64,000 nucleotides of DNA from Pseudoalteromonas amylolytica (lineage in GTDB: Bacteria > Pseudomonadota > Gammaproteobacteria > Enterobacterales > Alteromonadaceae), in NCBI RefSeq assembly GCF_001854605.1, contig NZ_MKJU01000022.1:1-64000 (forward strand), given 5' to 3'. The position numbers and the translations under genes were made by a program. Within the stretch, counting starts at the first letter, position 1; each line of letters starts with the position of its first letter. Below are positions 16,909 to 25,696 of this stretch, piece by piece. Below the pieces are notes generated by a model, which worked only from the letters and a program-made list of their open reading frames with translations, did no database searches and was not told where the DNA came from.

Positions 16909-18726
16909 TTAGCTGGCTGCCAGATAGTTGCGAATAAGTTGCATAAAAGGCGCGCCGTATTTGCTGAGCTTGGTAAAGCCAACTCCAGAGACTTTCAAAA
17001 ACTCGCTGTCTGTGGTTGGCATAAGCTGCGCCATTTCTGCCAGCGTTTTGTCATTAAAGACCACATAGGGTGGTACGTCGTCTTCATCGGCCAGCTCTTT
17101 TCGTAAACTACGTAGCTTCGCAAAGAGCTTTTTATCGTAGTTAAATTGAGCCAGTTTGTCCTGATAAACGTGTTTAGCCTCAAGTCTTGGCTGTGCAAGT
17201 TGTAGCGTGTACTCGCCCTTTAAAACCGCTCTGGCGGCCTCAGTTAAACGCAGGCTAGCACCTTGTGTAATATCTTGTGCGAGTAATCCATGGTGAATAA
17301 GTTGGCGTAATACACTGAGCCAAAATTCATTGCTGTGTTGTTTACCAATACCGTAAGTGCTCAGTGTGTGATGTTGATTATCTCTGATACGGCTGGTATT
17401 TGCCCCTCGCAACAGGTCAACAATATACCCCAGACCAAATCGTTGTTCTGCCCTGTACACACACGAAAGCGCTTGCTGGGCTACTAAAGTGCCATCAAAG
17501 CGCTTCGGTGGGTTTAGACAAATATCACAGTTACCACACGGTTCACGCTGATATTCACTGAAATAGTTTAAAAGAATTTGTCTACGACAGGTTTGTGCTT
17601 CAGCAAAGCTGGCCATCGCGTTAAAACGTTGCTCTTCAACACGGCGTCTGTGCTCGTCTTCTATATCTTCAAAAAAGCGTTTCACGCGGCCAATGTCTGC
17701 AGGGTCAAAGTACATGATCGCTTCCGCTGCGAGGCCGTCTCTACCTGCGCGTCCTGTTTCTTGGTAATAGGCTTCGATACTTTTTGGAATGTCGTAGTGT
17801 AGAACGAAACGCACATTCGATTTGTTAATACCCATGCCAAATGCGACGGTGGCTACCACGATGTGAATATCGTCTCGAGCAAAGGCTGTTTGTACAAACT
17901 GGCGCTGTTCATTGCTCATCCCTGCGTGATAAGCCGCGGCATTAAAACCTGCATCTGCGAGCTTTTCAGCTATCTCATCAACTCTTTTTCTACTGGTACA
18001 GTAGATGATACCACTTTGGCCCTGCTGAGTTCTCAGATAGCGCATGAGCTGGGACAGCGGCTTGAACTTTTCTTCGATAGTGTAGCGAATATTCGGTCTA
18101 TCAAAACTGCCGGTGTGGATATAGGGCTGGTTAAGCCCTAGCTGATGAACAATGTCTTTACGTGTTGCAATATCCGCAGTGGCGGTGAGTGCCATCATTG
18201 GAACGGTAGGGAACTGTTGTTTTAGTTCGCTTAGGCGGCAGTAATGTGGTCGAAAATCATGCCCCCAATGTGACACGCAGTGCGCTTCATCAATCGCAAA
18301 CAAGCTAATATTGAGGTTTCTCAAGCGCTCTTTAAATTCGTATTGCAGTACTTTTTCTGGTGCGACATACAGCAGTTTTACATCGTTGTGATGTAGGCGT
18401 TGATAAATTTCTTGCTGCTGCTCGAAGGTGAGGCTGTTATTAATAAATTCAGCTTTGATCTCTAGCGCTTGAAGCTGAGCAACTTGATCTTGCATCAGTG
18501 AAATGAGTGGTGATATGACCACTGTCAGGCCCGGTAAGGTTAAAGCTGGAATTTGATAGCATAATGATTTACCACCACCGGTCGGTAGCAACACCAAAGC
18601 ATCTTGTGCACCAAGAACAGCATTAATCACGGCGCTTTGGCCGTCACGAAACTCACTGTAGCCAAAGATTTCTTTGAGTACGGTGTGTATATCGGTTTGT
18701 TCTATAGTAAGGGCTTGGTTTTCCAT
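16909..18726 (-). CDS. recQ: ATP-dependent DNA helicase RecQ
   Basis: A 605-aa 3'-5' DNA helicase acting in recombination repair and fork restart. The Walker A motif is LPTGGGKSLCYQ near 47-58, the DEAH box is IDEAHCVSHWG near 144-154, and the motif VI segment is QETGRAGRDG. The RecQ zinc-binding Cys set ends in CGNCDIC near 396-402. A winged-helix RQC domain follows, and the C-terminal HRDC domain (about 530-600) is complete. The length matches E. coli RecQ (609 aa). The downstream small gene is in the same transcript. Confidence 0.95.
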   Translation of the reverse strand: MENQALTIEQTDIHTVLKEIFGYSEFRDGQSAVINAVLGAQDALVLLPTGGGKSLCYQIPALTLPGLTVVISPLISLMQDQVAQLQALEIKAEFINNSLTFEQQQEIYQRLHHNDVKLLYVAPEKVLQYEFKERLRNLNISLFAIDEAHCVSHWGHDFRPHYCRLSELKQQFPTVPMMALTATADIATRKDIVHQLGLNQPYIHTGSFDRPNIRYTIEEKFKPLSQLMRYLRTQQGQSGIIYCTSRKRVDEIAEKLADAGFNAAAYHAGMSNEQRQFVQTAFARDDIHIVVATVAFGMGINKSNVRFVLHYDIPKSIEAYYQETGRAGRDGLAAEAIMYFDPADIGRVKRFFEDIEDEHRRRVEEQRFNAMASFAEAQTCRRQILLNYFSEYQREPCGNCDICLNPPKRFDGTLVAQQALSCVYRAEQRFGLGYIVDLLRGANTSRIRDNQHHTLSTYGIGKQHSNEFWLSVLRQLIHHGLLAQDITQGASLRLTEAARAVLKGEYTLQLAQPRLEAKHVYQDKLAQFNYDKKLFAKLRSLRKELADEDDVPPYVVFNDKTLAEMAQLMPTTDSEFLKVSGVGFTKLSKYGAPFMQLIRNYLAAS

Positions 18727-18835
18727 CGCCGTGCATTCTAGATGTTTTTGTCACGCTTGTCTGTAACTTTTAGTGCTTGCAAAATGACCATTCTGGGCTT
18801 AAATTTACTGGTCAGATGAGTTTGAGGGGAAGTAC

Positions 18836-19291
18836 ATGGATAAGGCAGTGTTGCTAGATCAAGTTGGCAATATTTTTGTAGAAAAAATGCCGTTTAATCG
18901 CTTTTTAGGGATGAGTGTTCAAGCGCTCAGTGCAGAAAAAGCACAAGTTCAATTACCTTGGAAGGACGAATTTATTGGCAATCCAACACAAAAAATACTC
19001 CACGGAGGTGTGATCTCTGCACTTCTCGATAATGTAGGGGGCTTGCTCGCTGCTGCCTCAATTATTGATAAACTGCCAGAAGATGAGTTACATAGCGTTC
19101 CTAGTAAATTAGCGACATTGGGCACGATTGATATTCGCACTGACTTTATACGTCCTGGTAGAGGTGAATACTTTATTGCCAGCGCGACTTTGATACGCTC
19201 GGGCAATAAAGTATGTGTTTGTCGTATGGAGCTACACAATGAACAGGGAGTGCAGCTGGCCTTTGGCACAGGCACTTATTTAGTGGGATAG
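18836..19291 (+). CDS. hotdog-fold thioesterase (PaaI-like)
   Basis: A 151-aa acyl-CoA thioesterase of the hotdog fold. The conserved HGGVISALLDNVGG segment near 61-74 forms the central helix and catalytic turn, followed by the strand DIRTDFIRPGRGEY. GGGGAA precedes the ATG. It is divergent from recQ and followed by rarD after a 105-bp gap. The substrate acyl-CoA is unknown. Confidence 0.8.
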   Translation: MDKAVLLDQVGNIFVEKMPFNRFLGMSVQALSAEKAQVQLPWKDEFIGNPTQKILHGGVISALLDNVGGLLAAASIIDKLPEDELHSVPSKLATLGTIDIRTDFIRPGRGEYFIASATLIRSGNKVCVCRMELHNEQGVQLAFGTGTYLVG

Positions 19292-19396
19292 CAACTTACA
19301 ATCTGCGCATAATAAATTTACGTCTATATGGCCAAATTAGTCATTAAACTTACCGCAAAAAAGGTATAATGCCGCCTCAAATTTTTAGGGGGTGGT

Positions 19397-20308
19397 ATGG
19401 GCCAAACAGGAACTCAGCAACAGGGATATATTTTTGCTGCACTGGCATTTTTTATGTGGGGCCTTGCGCCTATTTACTTCAAACAAATAGATACTATTGA
19501 TGCGATTGAAATTTTAACCCATAGGGTGATCTGGTCGATGGTATTTATCGCCATCATCATTGGTTTCTTAAAACAATGGCATAAAGTTCAGCACGTACTG
19601 AAAAAGCCAAAGTTATTGTTGATGCTGTGTATCAGTGCAGGGTTGTTAGGGTTTAACTGGGGTCTGTTTATTTGGGCGGTGAATAACAACCATATGCTTG
19701 ATGCAAGCCTAGGTTACTATATTAACCCATTGCTCAATGTCTTACTGGGTATGGTGTTTTTAGCAGAACGATTGAGAAAGTGGCAACTTGTCGCGGTGGC
19801 GATGGCCGTAATAGGTGTTACCATTCAAGTGATAAGTTTTGGTTCTTTCCCCGTGATTGCTTTCTCACTGGCCAGTTCGTTTGCCGTGTATGGGTTGATC
19901 CGCAAAAAAATTCCTGTGGAATCTTTACCGGGGCTACTGCTTGAAGCGGTAATACTCACACCGTTTGCACTGGCCTATTGGTATTTTAGTGTGCCCACGG
20001 CCACATCTGATTTAGCCCAAAATAATCTGATGACGAACATACTGTTGGTAAGTGCTGGGGTGGTCACCACTTTACCACTATTATGCTTTACCGGTGCGGC
20101 GAAGCGTATTCCTTACTCAACACTCGGGTTTTTCCAATACATAGGTCCGAGTTTGATGTTTATCTTGGCTGTGGTGTTTTATGGTGAAGCGTTCTCCACA
20201 CAGCGCGTGATTACATTTGCCTTTATATGGAGCGCGTTAGCTTTATTTAGTTGGGACTCTTATCAAAATGCACGAAAAGCCAGAAAGGGTGATTTAAAGG
20301 GCGTATAG
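19397..20308 (+). CDS. rarD: EamA-family transporter RarD
   Basis: A drug/metabolite-transporter superfamily protein of 303 aa with about ten transmembrane helices in two EamA repeats. The opening FAALAFFMWGLAPIYFKQI and the conserved NWGLFIWAVNNNHMLDASLGYYI-like region mark the RarD branch (named after chloramphenicol-related RarD in Pseudomonas; physiological substrate unclear). GGGGG lies before the ATG and a good TATAAT at 19365-19370 is upstream. Its stop codon lies inside the terminator hairpin. Confidence 0.85.
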   Translation: MGQTGTQQQGYIFAALAFFMWGLAPIYFKQIDTIDAIEILTHRVIWSMVFIAIIIGFLKQWHKVQHVLKKPKLLLMLCISAGLLGFNWGLFIWAVNNNHMLDASLGYYINPLLNVLLGMVFLAERLRKWQLVAVAMAVIGVTIQVISFGSFPVIAFSLASSFAVYGLIRKKIPVESLPGLLLEAVILTPFALAYWYFSVPTATSDLAQNNLMTNILLVSAGVVTTLPLLCFTGAAKRIPYSTLGFFQYIGPSLMFILAVVFYGEAFSTQRVITFAFIWSALALFSWDSYQNARKARKGDLKGV

Positions 20309-20316
20309 CCCTTTTT
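20296..20316 (+). terminator. Rho-independent terminator overlapping the rarD stop codon
   Basis: AAAGGGC / GCCCTTT stem with a GTATA loop and a T run. The last rarD codons and its TAG are inside the hairpin. Confidence 0.75.
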
Positions 20317-20320
20317 ACCG

Positions 20321-21556
20321 TTAATGTGCGATTTGGTTTCTACCATTGTCTTTGGCGACGTATAGCTTTCTATCAGCCAGTTTGAGTAGTTCATCAATCT
20401 TAGGTTCCAGTGCCGAGATAAAGCCAATAGAAACGGTGAATGCGACTTGGTGCGCCGAGAATGAGGCGCTATTGAACTCAATATACTGCCGAAACAGTTC
20501 GAGCTTTTCTAGGTTTTGCTCGGCTGTGTTATCTGTAAAGTAAACGGCGAATTCTTCGCCGCCCATTCTTGCTGCTAATTGACCTGGAAAGAACTTTTCA
20601 AACAACATAGCGAACGAACTCAATACGTCATCTCCTACATCATGTCCATAGTTGTCGTTAATACGCTTAAAATGGTCAATATCAATCATGGCTAGATTGC
20701 TCTTAAGCTTTTTGACGGTATGCAGCTTTTGCTCTCGATTAGCTTGTTCAAAAAAGTATCTGCGGTTGGGAAGCTTCGTCAAATAGTCTGTGTTAGCTTG
20801 TAGCCTTATGGTCGCGATGTGATCGAGCATATCCACGTTAAGACTGAGTCGGCAGTAAAATTCTTCTGCATTAAACGGTTTGCGTAAATAGTCATTGGCG
20901 CCGCTTTTTAAAAAGCGAGCAGATAAATGCGGTGTGTCTGATCCCGAGACACCAATGATCACTTTATCCTCATTGCTGTATAGGCGGCGGATCTCTGCAC
21001 AGAGCTCCTCGCCATTCATTTTCGGCATTTCATTATCGACGATGATCACCGAAATATCTGGATTTTGCCTAAGTACTTCTAGCCCTTCAACACCGTCGGA
21101 TGCCTCGAGAATTTGATATTTATGTCGTTTGAGCAGGCTACAAATGTACATTCTAGAATGGCGAGAGTCTTCAACAACCAGCACTTTTACGCTTTCGTTT
21201 CTGGGTAAACGTGTGAGTTGGTTTTTAAGATACTGATAGGCTTGTTTGTTCTCTTTGGTGATGTAGTCAATGATGGGGTACTTATCGACCGCTGCCCGAG
21301 TGCGGGCATCAATATTGCCTGTCATCACTATGGTTGGGATTTCATTTTTAACGGTAAAAGGTATCGCTTCGCCGCTTGGCGCATCGGGCAGTATAAAATC
21401 AACGACAGCGCAAAAATACTTGTGATCTGTAACTAATGTTTTAGCCTGCGCAAGTGATCCTGCAATATCAGCTTCATAACCACAAGATATTGCAATGTGT
21501 TTTTGTACCTTTGCAATTGTTGGGGTATCTTCAATAATAAGAATTCGTCGAGCCAC
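20321..21556 (-). CDS. two-receiver diguanylate cyclase response regulator (REC-REC-GGDEF)
   Basis: A 411-aa protein with receiver domain 1 at about 4-115 (phospho-acceptor Asp in VVDFILP), receiver 2 at about 123-240 (Asp in IIVDNEMPKMNG, Lys in YLRKPFN) and a C-terminal GGDEF domain (about 250-411). The active-site motif is GGEEF in AARMGGEEFAVYF, so it should make cyclic-di-GMP from two GTP. The usual RxxD inhibitory site five residues before the motif is absent (PGQL instead), so product inhibition there is unlikely. Receiver 1 has TKEN instead of the usual KP pair. It is convergent with rarD, with no kinase beside it. Confidence 0.9.
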   Translation of the reverse strand: MARRILIIEDTPTIAKVQKHIAISCGYEADIAGSLAQAKTLVTDHKYFCAVVDFILPDAPSGEAIPFTVKNEIPTIVMTGNIDARTRAAVDKYPIIDYITKENKQAYQYLKNQLTRLPRNESVKVLVVEDSRHSRMYICSLLKRHKYQILEASDGVEGLEVLRQNPDISVIIVDNEMPKMNGEELCAEIRRLYSNEDKVIIGVSGSDTPHLSARFLKSGANDYLRKPFNAEEFYCRLSLNVDMLDHIATIRLQANTDYLTKLPNRRYFFEQANREQKLHTVKKLKSNLAMIDIDHFKRINDNYGHDVGDDVLSSFAMLFEKFFPGQLAARMGGEEFAVYFTDNTAEQNLEKLELFRQYIEFNSASFSAHQVAFTVSIGFISALEPKIDELLKLADRKLYVAKDNGRNQIAH

Positions 21557-21752
21557 AACCCAGCCTTGTTATTTTTATTCACCCGTTAGTTGTAAACTGA
21601 TCTGCCATAAAAAGCAACGTTAGGAGTGAGACAAAAATATTAGTTTTGATATATTTTGAATAAGTTATAAGGGGTTAATATTTTGTTCAGTTGGGGTGGG
21701 GTAGTGCAGGTATACTTGGCAAAACAGTCTAGCATACACTGCACTAAATTAT

Positions 21753-22124
21753 TTATAGCTCGTCGTCTGCGCTGCTATATTGATGCATTGATGGGTCCGG
21801 CACGATTCTTGAGCGGCCAAAAAGCGTGTGAAACTTGGTTTTACAGGTTGTAAGCTTAAGATATTTGGTCCAAGTGCGTTCAAAAATATTGCTTGGAGGC
21901 AGTTGGCCCTCCATCACATTAACAAACTGAACTTGAAAACTATTTTGTGGTTCACAGTCTTTGTTGTATAAGCTTTTTAGAATTACGCCATGTTGCTCTA
22001 AGACCTGTGCTTCAGCGAGAGTAAAGTGACCGCTGCGGCTAAAGCCTCTAGGAAAGTTAGCATCATCGTAAAAGGCGCGTGGGCTTGCAAAGGCGTTATG
22101 TAAGTTCGCTAGGTTTTGTTCCAT
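21753..22124 (-). CDS. maoP: MaoP (DUF413/YifE), macrodomain Ori organisation protein
   Basis: A 123-aa DUF413 protein. The diagnostic block is FYDDANFPRGFSRSGHFTLAEAQVLEQHG near 18-46, then RTWTKYLKL and FHTLFGRSR. In E. coli the homologue MaoP (YifE), with the cis site maoS, constrains the Ori macrodomain of the chromosome. Divergence from an HdfR-type LysR gene is the same arrangement as in E. coli and supports orthology. Confidence 0.85.
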   Translation of the reverse strand: MEQNLANLHNAFASPRAFYDDANFPRGFSRSGHFTLAEAQVLEQHGVILKSLYNKDCEPQNSFQVQFVNVMEGQLPPSNIFERTWTKYLKLTTCKTKFHTLFGRSRIVPDPSMHQYSSADDEL

Positions 22125-22211
22125 AACTTTATCCTCACTTTGATATTGGGTGGAGTATGGATCAGGAATAGAATTTTTTTAAACAAGTTTTTTTTATCGT
22201 AAGGAACAAAA

Positions 22212-23057
22212 GTGGACATAGATCTGTTAAAGACTTTTGTGGAAGTAGTGAAGACTCGTCATTTTGGTCGAGCTGCAGAAAATTTGTATATAACTCAGTC
22301 GGCTGTCAGCTTTAGAATTCGCCAATTGGAGCAAAGCTTAGGGGTGAATTTGTTTATTCGTCAGCGTAACAATATTCAGCTGACAGCACCTGGTGAGCGC
22401 TTATTGCCTCATGCGACTATGATCTTGACGGGGATGCAGCGGGCGAAGGTTGATGTTGCGCTGGCAAACAATATGCACAAGCAGTTGTCACTCTCTGGTA
22501 CGCCCAATATTTGGGATGCATTTTTGCAATTTGGTATCAATAATATCGTCGCTGCAATGCCTGGTGTTTCTTTGGTTGCAGAAGTTAAAGCACAACAAGA
22601 AAGTACGAGGCTGTTGTTGGAGCGTACACTTGATCTAGCGGTTTTATTTGATCCCCCAAAAGTTGATGAGCTGGTCGTAAAGTCTATTCGCGATTTGCCG
22701 ATTATTCCGGTCAGTACCTTTGAGTGTGAAGATGCGTTGGCATTTTTTAATAATCAGTACGTCTACGTAGATTGGGGCACCGCGTTTTCACTATGGCACG
22801 CCAAGCAGTTTAGCGGCACTACGCCACCTTATTTTAGAACCAGCACCGGAAGAATTGCCCTAGATCTAATCATGCAATGTGGCGGGAGCGCCTTTATTCC
22901 ACAGGCGCTGGCGCGAGATATGATTGAACAGGGTAAGTTATTTCATATTGAGTGTGTTGATCAGGTATCTCGAGAGATCTTTATCGCTTATCACAAAGAC
23001 AATGAGCAAAAAGAGCAAATAGAAACCATCACAAGCTTACTTATGTCATTAAAATAA
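22212..23057 (+). CDS. hdfR: HdfR-like LysR-family regulator
   Basis: A 281-aa LysR-type regulator with the N-terminal HTH LLKTFVEVVKTRHFGRAAE, then QSAVSFRIRQLEQSLGV and the RQRNNIQLTAPGE wing. Orthology to HdfR (repressor of the flagellar flhDC operon in E. coli) is argued by the divergent maoP neighbour. The ancestral target in this lineage is unlikely to be flhDC, which polar-flagellate Alteromonadales do not use; a role on maoP or the downstream porin is possible. GTG start preceded by AAGGAA. Confidence 0.82.
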   Translation: MDIDLLKTFVEVVKTRHFGRAAENLYITQSAVSFRIRQLEQSLGVNLFIRQRNNIQLTAPGERLLPHATMILTGMQRAKVDVALANNMHKQLSLSGTPNIWDAFLQFGINNIVAAMPGVSLVAEVKAQQESTRLLLERTLDLAVLFDPPKVDELVVKSIRDLPIIPVSTFECEDALAFFNNQYVYVDWGTAFSLWHAKQFSGTTPPYFRTSTGRIALDLIMQCGGSAFIPQALARDMIEQGKLFHIECVDQVSREIFIAYHKDNEQKEQIETITSLLMSLK

Positions 23058-23271
23058 TGTCACTTATATTGTTTTTTTATGACATGTTTTCTTTTTAGGT
23101 AATTTTGCATCTATTTGTTATTAAAGATGTATTTTGTAATATTTCTTAATGGTTTCATATTTAAGTCAGTTTTTTTACTTCTTTTGAGTGTATGTAATAT
23201 TTCTGTCATTAAGCGCTGGCAAACTGCGCATGTTTTAAAAATTTACGTGTTGCGATATTGAGGAAATACAC

Positions 23272-24201
23272 ATGAAACTGACTAACTCTGCACTTTTGTT
23301 CTCTGTATTGAGTGCGCTTTCATTAAATGCCTATGCTGATGTAACGGTATACGGTAAAGCGAACGTTTCACTGCAATCGAGTGATGAAGGTGAAGGTTCA
23401 GCAACTGAGATCAAAAGTAATGCATCTCGCTTTGGCTTCAAAGGCGCTGAAAAGCTAGAAGGTGGTCTAGAAGTTATCTACAAACTTGAGTTTCAAGTAG
23501 ACTTGTCGGATGCTGATTCAAAAGGCGATAAAGACAACATCACAGCACGTAACCAATACGTTGGTTTAAAAGGTAGCTTTGGTGAAGTAGTGATTGGCCG
23601 TAACGATACTGCATTCAAACAATCTCAAGGTAAACTTGATTTGTTCAACGACCTTGAAGGTGATATCAAAAACCTGTTCAAGGGTGAAAACCGTCTTGGC
23701 AACTCAATCTCTTATAAGTCTGCAAGTTTCAATGGTTTTAAATTCTTAGGTACTTATATCGCTGAAGATAACACAGACGGCGAAAATGGCTTTTCAACAG
23801 CGTTGACGTATGGTGATAGCAAGCTTAAGAAAGGTAGCGTTTACGCAGCGATTGCGGTAGATAGCGAAGTTAAGGGTCGTGACGCGGTACGTTTCTCAGT
23901 ACAAGGTAAAGTAGCTGACTTTAAACTTGGCGCTATGTACCAAATGCAAGAGAAAGTGGATGGTTCTGAAGAAGCTGATGGCTACATGCTAAATGCCGCT
24001 TATAGCTTTGGCGCAAATACGTTAAAGGCTCAGTATCAAGTACTTGATTTTGACCAAGGCGACAAGCTAGACGGCGTTTCAATCGGTATCGATCACAAGC
24101 TGAACAAAGTAACTAAGCTATATGGTTTCTACTCAACATTTGATGGCGATAACCAAGTTGAGCGTGATTACCTTGGTTTAGGTATTGAATACAAATTCTA
24201 A
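23272..24201 (+). CDS. outer-membrane general porin
   Basis: A trimeric-type Gram-negative porin of 309 aa. The signal peptide is cleaved after about residue 22 (LNAYA/DVTVYGK). DVTVYGKANVSL is the first strand, and repeated beta strands with DxxNxxxxRNQYVGLKG and constriction-loop acidic residues follow. The terminal strand YLGLGIEYKF ends in Phe. The protein is strongly acidic. The gene uses codons typical of highly expressed genes (many GGT, AAA and CGT) and has a strong terminator, both pointing to abundant expression. The 214-bp AT-rich region upstream is where regulators would bind. Confidence 0.9.
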   Translation: MKLTNSALLFSVLSALSLNAYADVTVYGKANVSLQSSDEGEGSATEIKSNASRFGFKGAEKLEGGLEVIYKLEFQVDLSDADSKGDKDNITARNQYVGLKGSFGEVVIGRNDTAFKQSQGKLDLFNDLEGDIKNLFKGENRLGNSISYKSASFNGFKFLGTYIAEDNTDGENGFSTALTYGDSKLKKGSVYAAIAVDSEVKGRDAVRFSVQGKVADFKLGAMYQMQEKVDGSEEADGYMLNAAYSFGANTLKAQYQVLDFDQGDKLDGVSIGIDHKLNKVTKLYGFYSTFDGDNQVERDYLGLGIEYKF

Positions 24202-24221
24202 TAAAACAGAAGATTCCCACC

Positions 24222-24254
24222 AAAAGGCTCACATTGTGAGCCTTTTTTGTTTTT
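24222..24254 (+). terminator. Rho-independent terminator of the porin gene
   Basis: A GGCTCAC / GTGAGCC stem with an ATT loop, flanked by AAAA and a long T run. Confidence 0.9.
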
Positions 24255-24423
24255 TCTTAAAGCTATCTGAGCAATTACATATTGAACAGGATACATATTA
24301 GGCATGATCGGCCAACTATTAGGGATCAAGTATAAATTTGTTGATTCGGTTGTACCTGTATCGTACCCTTATTTGCCCCTTGTACTGTCAAAAAGCTATA
24401 GCCATTACCATTGAAGGAGCTAA

Positions 24424-24873
24424 GTGCTAAAACTGAAAAAGAAGTTAATTAATTATGAAGTGATTATATCTCTTTATTTTACCTTGCATGGTGTTTTTTT
24501 ATACTACAATCCAGAGTATATTGATGAGAGTAAAATAAAGATACTGTATTTTTTGACTCCTATGTTTTTTGTGGTTTTTTTATACGTATCATTTTCTTTT
24601 TTTAGAATGTATAAAAATGTCACTTTGTGTGAGAGTTATTTATCTTTAGATGACCGTAAGATTGATATGAATGAACTTATTTATGTTAATGTTCATATTA
24701 TATATGCATTTGAGTCATTTAACTGGGCTAGAAAAGTCGAGGTCTACTATAAATACAATGATGGCGAAATGTTTTTCTTTTCAGGTGTTTTTAGCCTCAA
24801 TGCTAGGTATGAAACGTTAATCGATATGTTTAAAGGTAATGGGAAAATAATCATTGACAAAAATAATGAGTGA
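24424..24873 (+). CDS. small membrane protein, paralogue A of a tandem pair
   Basis: A 149-aa protein of unrecognised family. Two hydrophobic helices (about 12-30 and 41-60) are followed by a cytoplasmic domain of short beta strands, VTLCESYLSLDDRKIDMNEL and onward, that looks PH-like. GTG start at 24424, preceded by AAGGAG. It is clearly homologous along its whole length to the gene at 25225: both open with xLKKKxxNYE, share VLYFLTP/ILYFLTP, and share NWxRKVxV and FSGxxSxNxxYE. The gene is very AT-rich compared with its neighbours, suggesting horizontal origin. The pair is separated by gene debris. A membrane immunity protein is one conceivable role, but no toxin is seen. Confidence 0.65.
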   Translation: MLKLKKKLINYEVIISLYFTLHGVFLYYNPEYIDESKIKILYFLTPMFFVVFLYVSFSFFRMYKNVTLCESYLSLDDRKIDMNELIYVNVHIIYAFESFNWARKVEVYYKYNDGEMFFFSGVFSLNARYETLIDMFKGNGKIIIDKNNE

Positions 24874-24953
24874 GCACTGAGCGATATAGAGTTCTTACTT
24901 TATTTTCTAGTTTTTCCAGAGTCCACTTTTTAGAAAACTTATTTAGAGACTGA

Positions 24954-25174
24954 TATTCCATACAAAGACCACGCTGCAGAAAGATAGTTAAACGAAATGA
25001 TGTTTTTGAAAGCAAAGATAGCGTAGCGACATTAGACAGGAACAGTAATCTGGCAGATTTATTAGAAAGCGATGATGGATGCGCTACAAATGCTTGGCTG
25101 AAGCAAACTTGAATTCGCTAGATGAATTGTTCATTTGGCGTGGAGCTGGCCAGCTCACACATTACCAAACCTGA
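24954..25174 (+). pseudogene. decayed coding remnant between the two paralogues
   Basis: This is the 350-bp gap between the paralogous membrane proteins. Plus-strand reading from 24954 gives an open stretch of about 52 codons (NDVFESKDSVATLD, then LADLLESDDGC) ending at TGA 25110. A shift to the next frame at about 25103 continues as NLNSLDELFIWRGAGQL to a stop at 25172. This looks like the tail of a frameshifted gene with no start. The family is not recognised, and the call rests only on frame continuity. Confidence 0.35.
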
Positions 25175-25224
25175 TTTTTACAAAATGTGGAGAGTAATGT
25201 ATCCACTGTGTTTTTAAGGAAAGT

Positions 25225-25677
25225 ATGAAGAAACTACATCTAAAAAAGAAAAAAGTGAACTATGAAATTGTTTTGTCATTTTTTTTCTCATGCCAAGGCG
25301 TGTATTGGTATTTTAATGAAAATTTAGTTGATTATGGGAAAGAAAAGGTTTTGTACTTCCTAACACCATTTTTTATTATTTACTTTATTTACTCATTATA
25401 TTCTTACTTTAAAGTTGTGAAGGGTATATTTCTTACTGACAAATATGTTTGCTTTGATGGCGAAAGAATTTCGCTAGATGAGTTGGAATCTTTAAGTTTT
25501 CATTTCTTTTATAGTTGTAAAAATAGAAATTGGATTAGAAAGGTTAGGGTTGATGTTAAACGTAAGGGGCAGGCCGACTTTAGGTTTTCTGGTCATTATA
25601 GTGTTAATCTGAAATATGAAAATATATTGGAGCAGTGGGGGGAGTATGGAAATATCATTTTTAATGAAAGTGAGTAG
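25225..25677 (+). CDS. small membrane protein, paralogue B of a tandem pair
   Basis: A 150-aa paralogue of the protein at 24424, with the same plan: a basic N-terminus (KKLHLKKKK), two membrane helices (about 14-30 and 44-62), and a soluble C-terminal beta-rich domain containing RISLDELESL and NWIRKVRVDV. AAGGA lies just before the ATG. The coding sequence is again very AT-rich, with poly-Lys and Phe-rich segments. Retention of two intact copies amid decayed genes suggests selection on both, or recent duplication. No function assigned. Confidence 0.65.
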   Translation: MKKLHLKKKKVNYEIVLSFFFSCQGVYWYFNENLVDYGKEKVLYFLTPFFIIYFIYSLYSYFKVVKGIFLTDKYVCFDGERISLDELESLSFHFFYSCKNRNWIRKVRVDVKRKGQADFRFSGHYSVNLKYENILEQWGEYGNIIFNESE

Positions 25678-25696
25678 TAACAATATCTAGGTCGGG

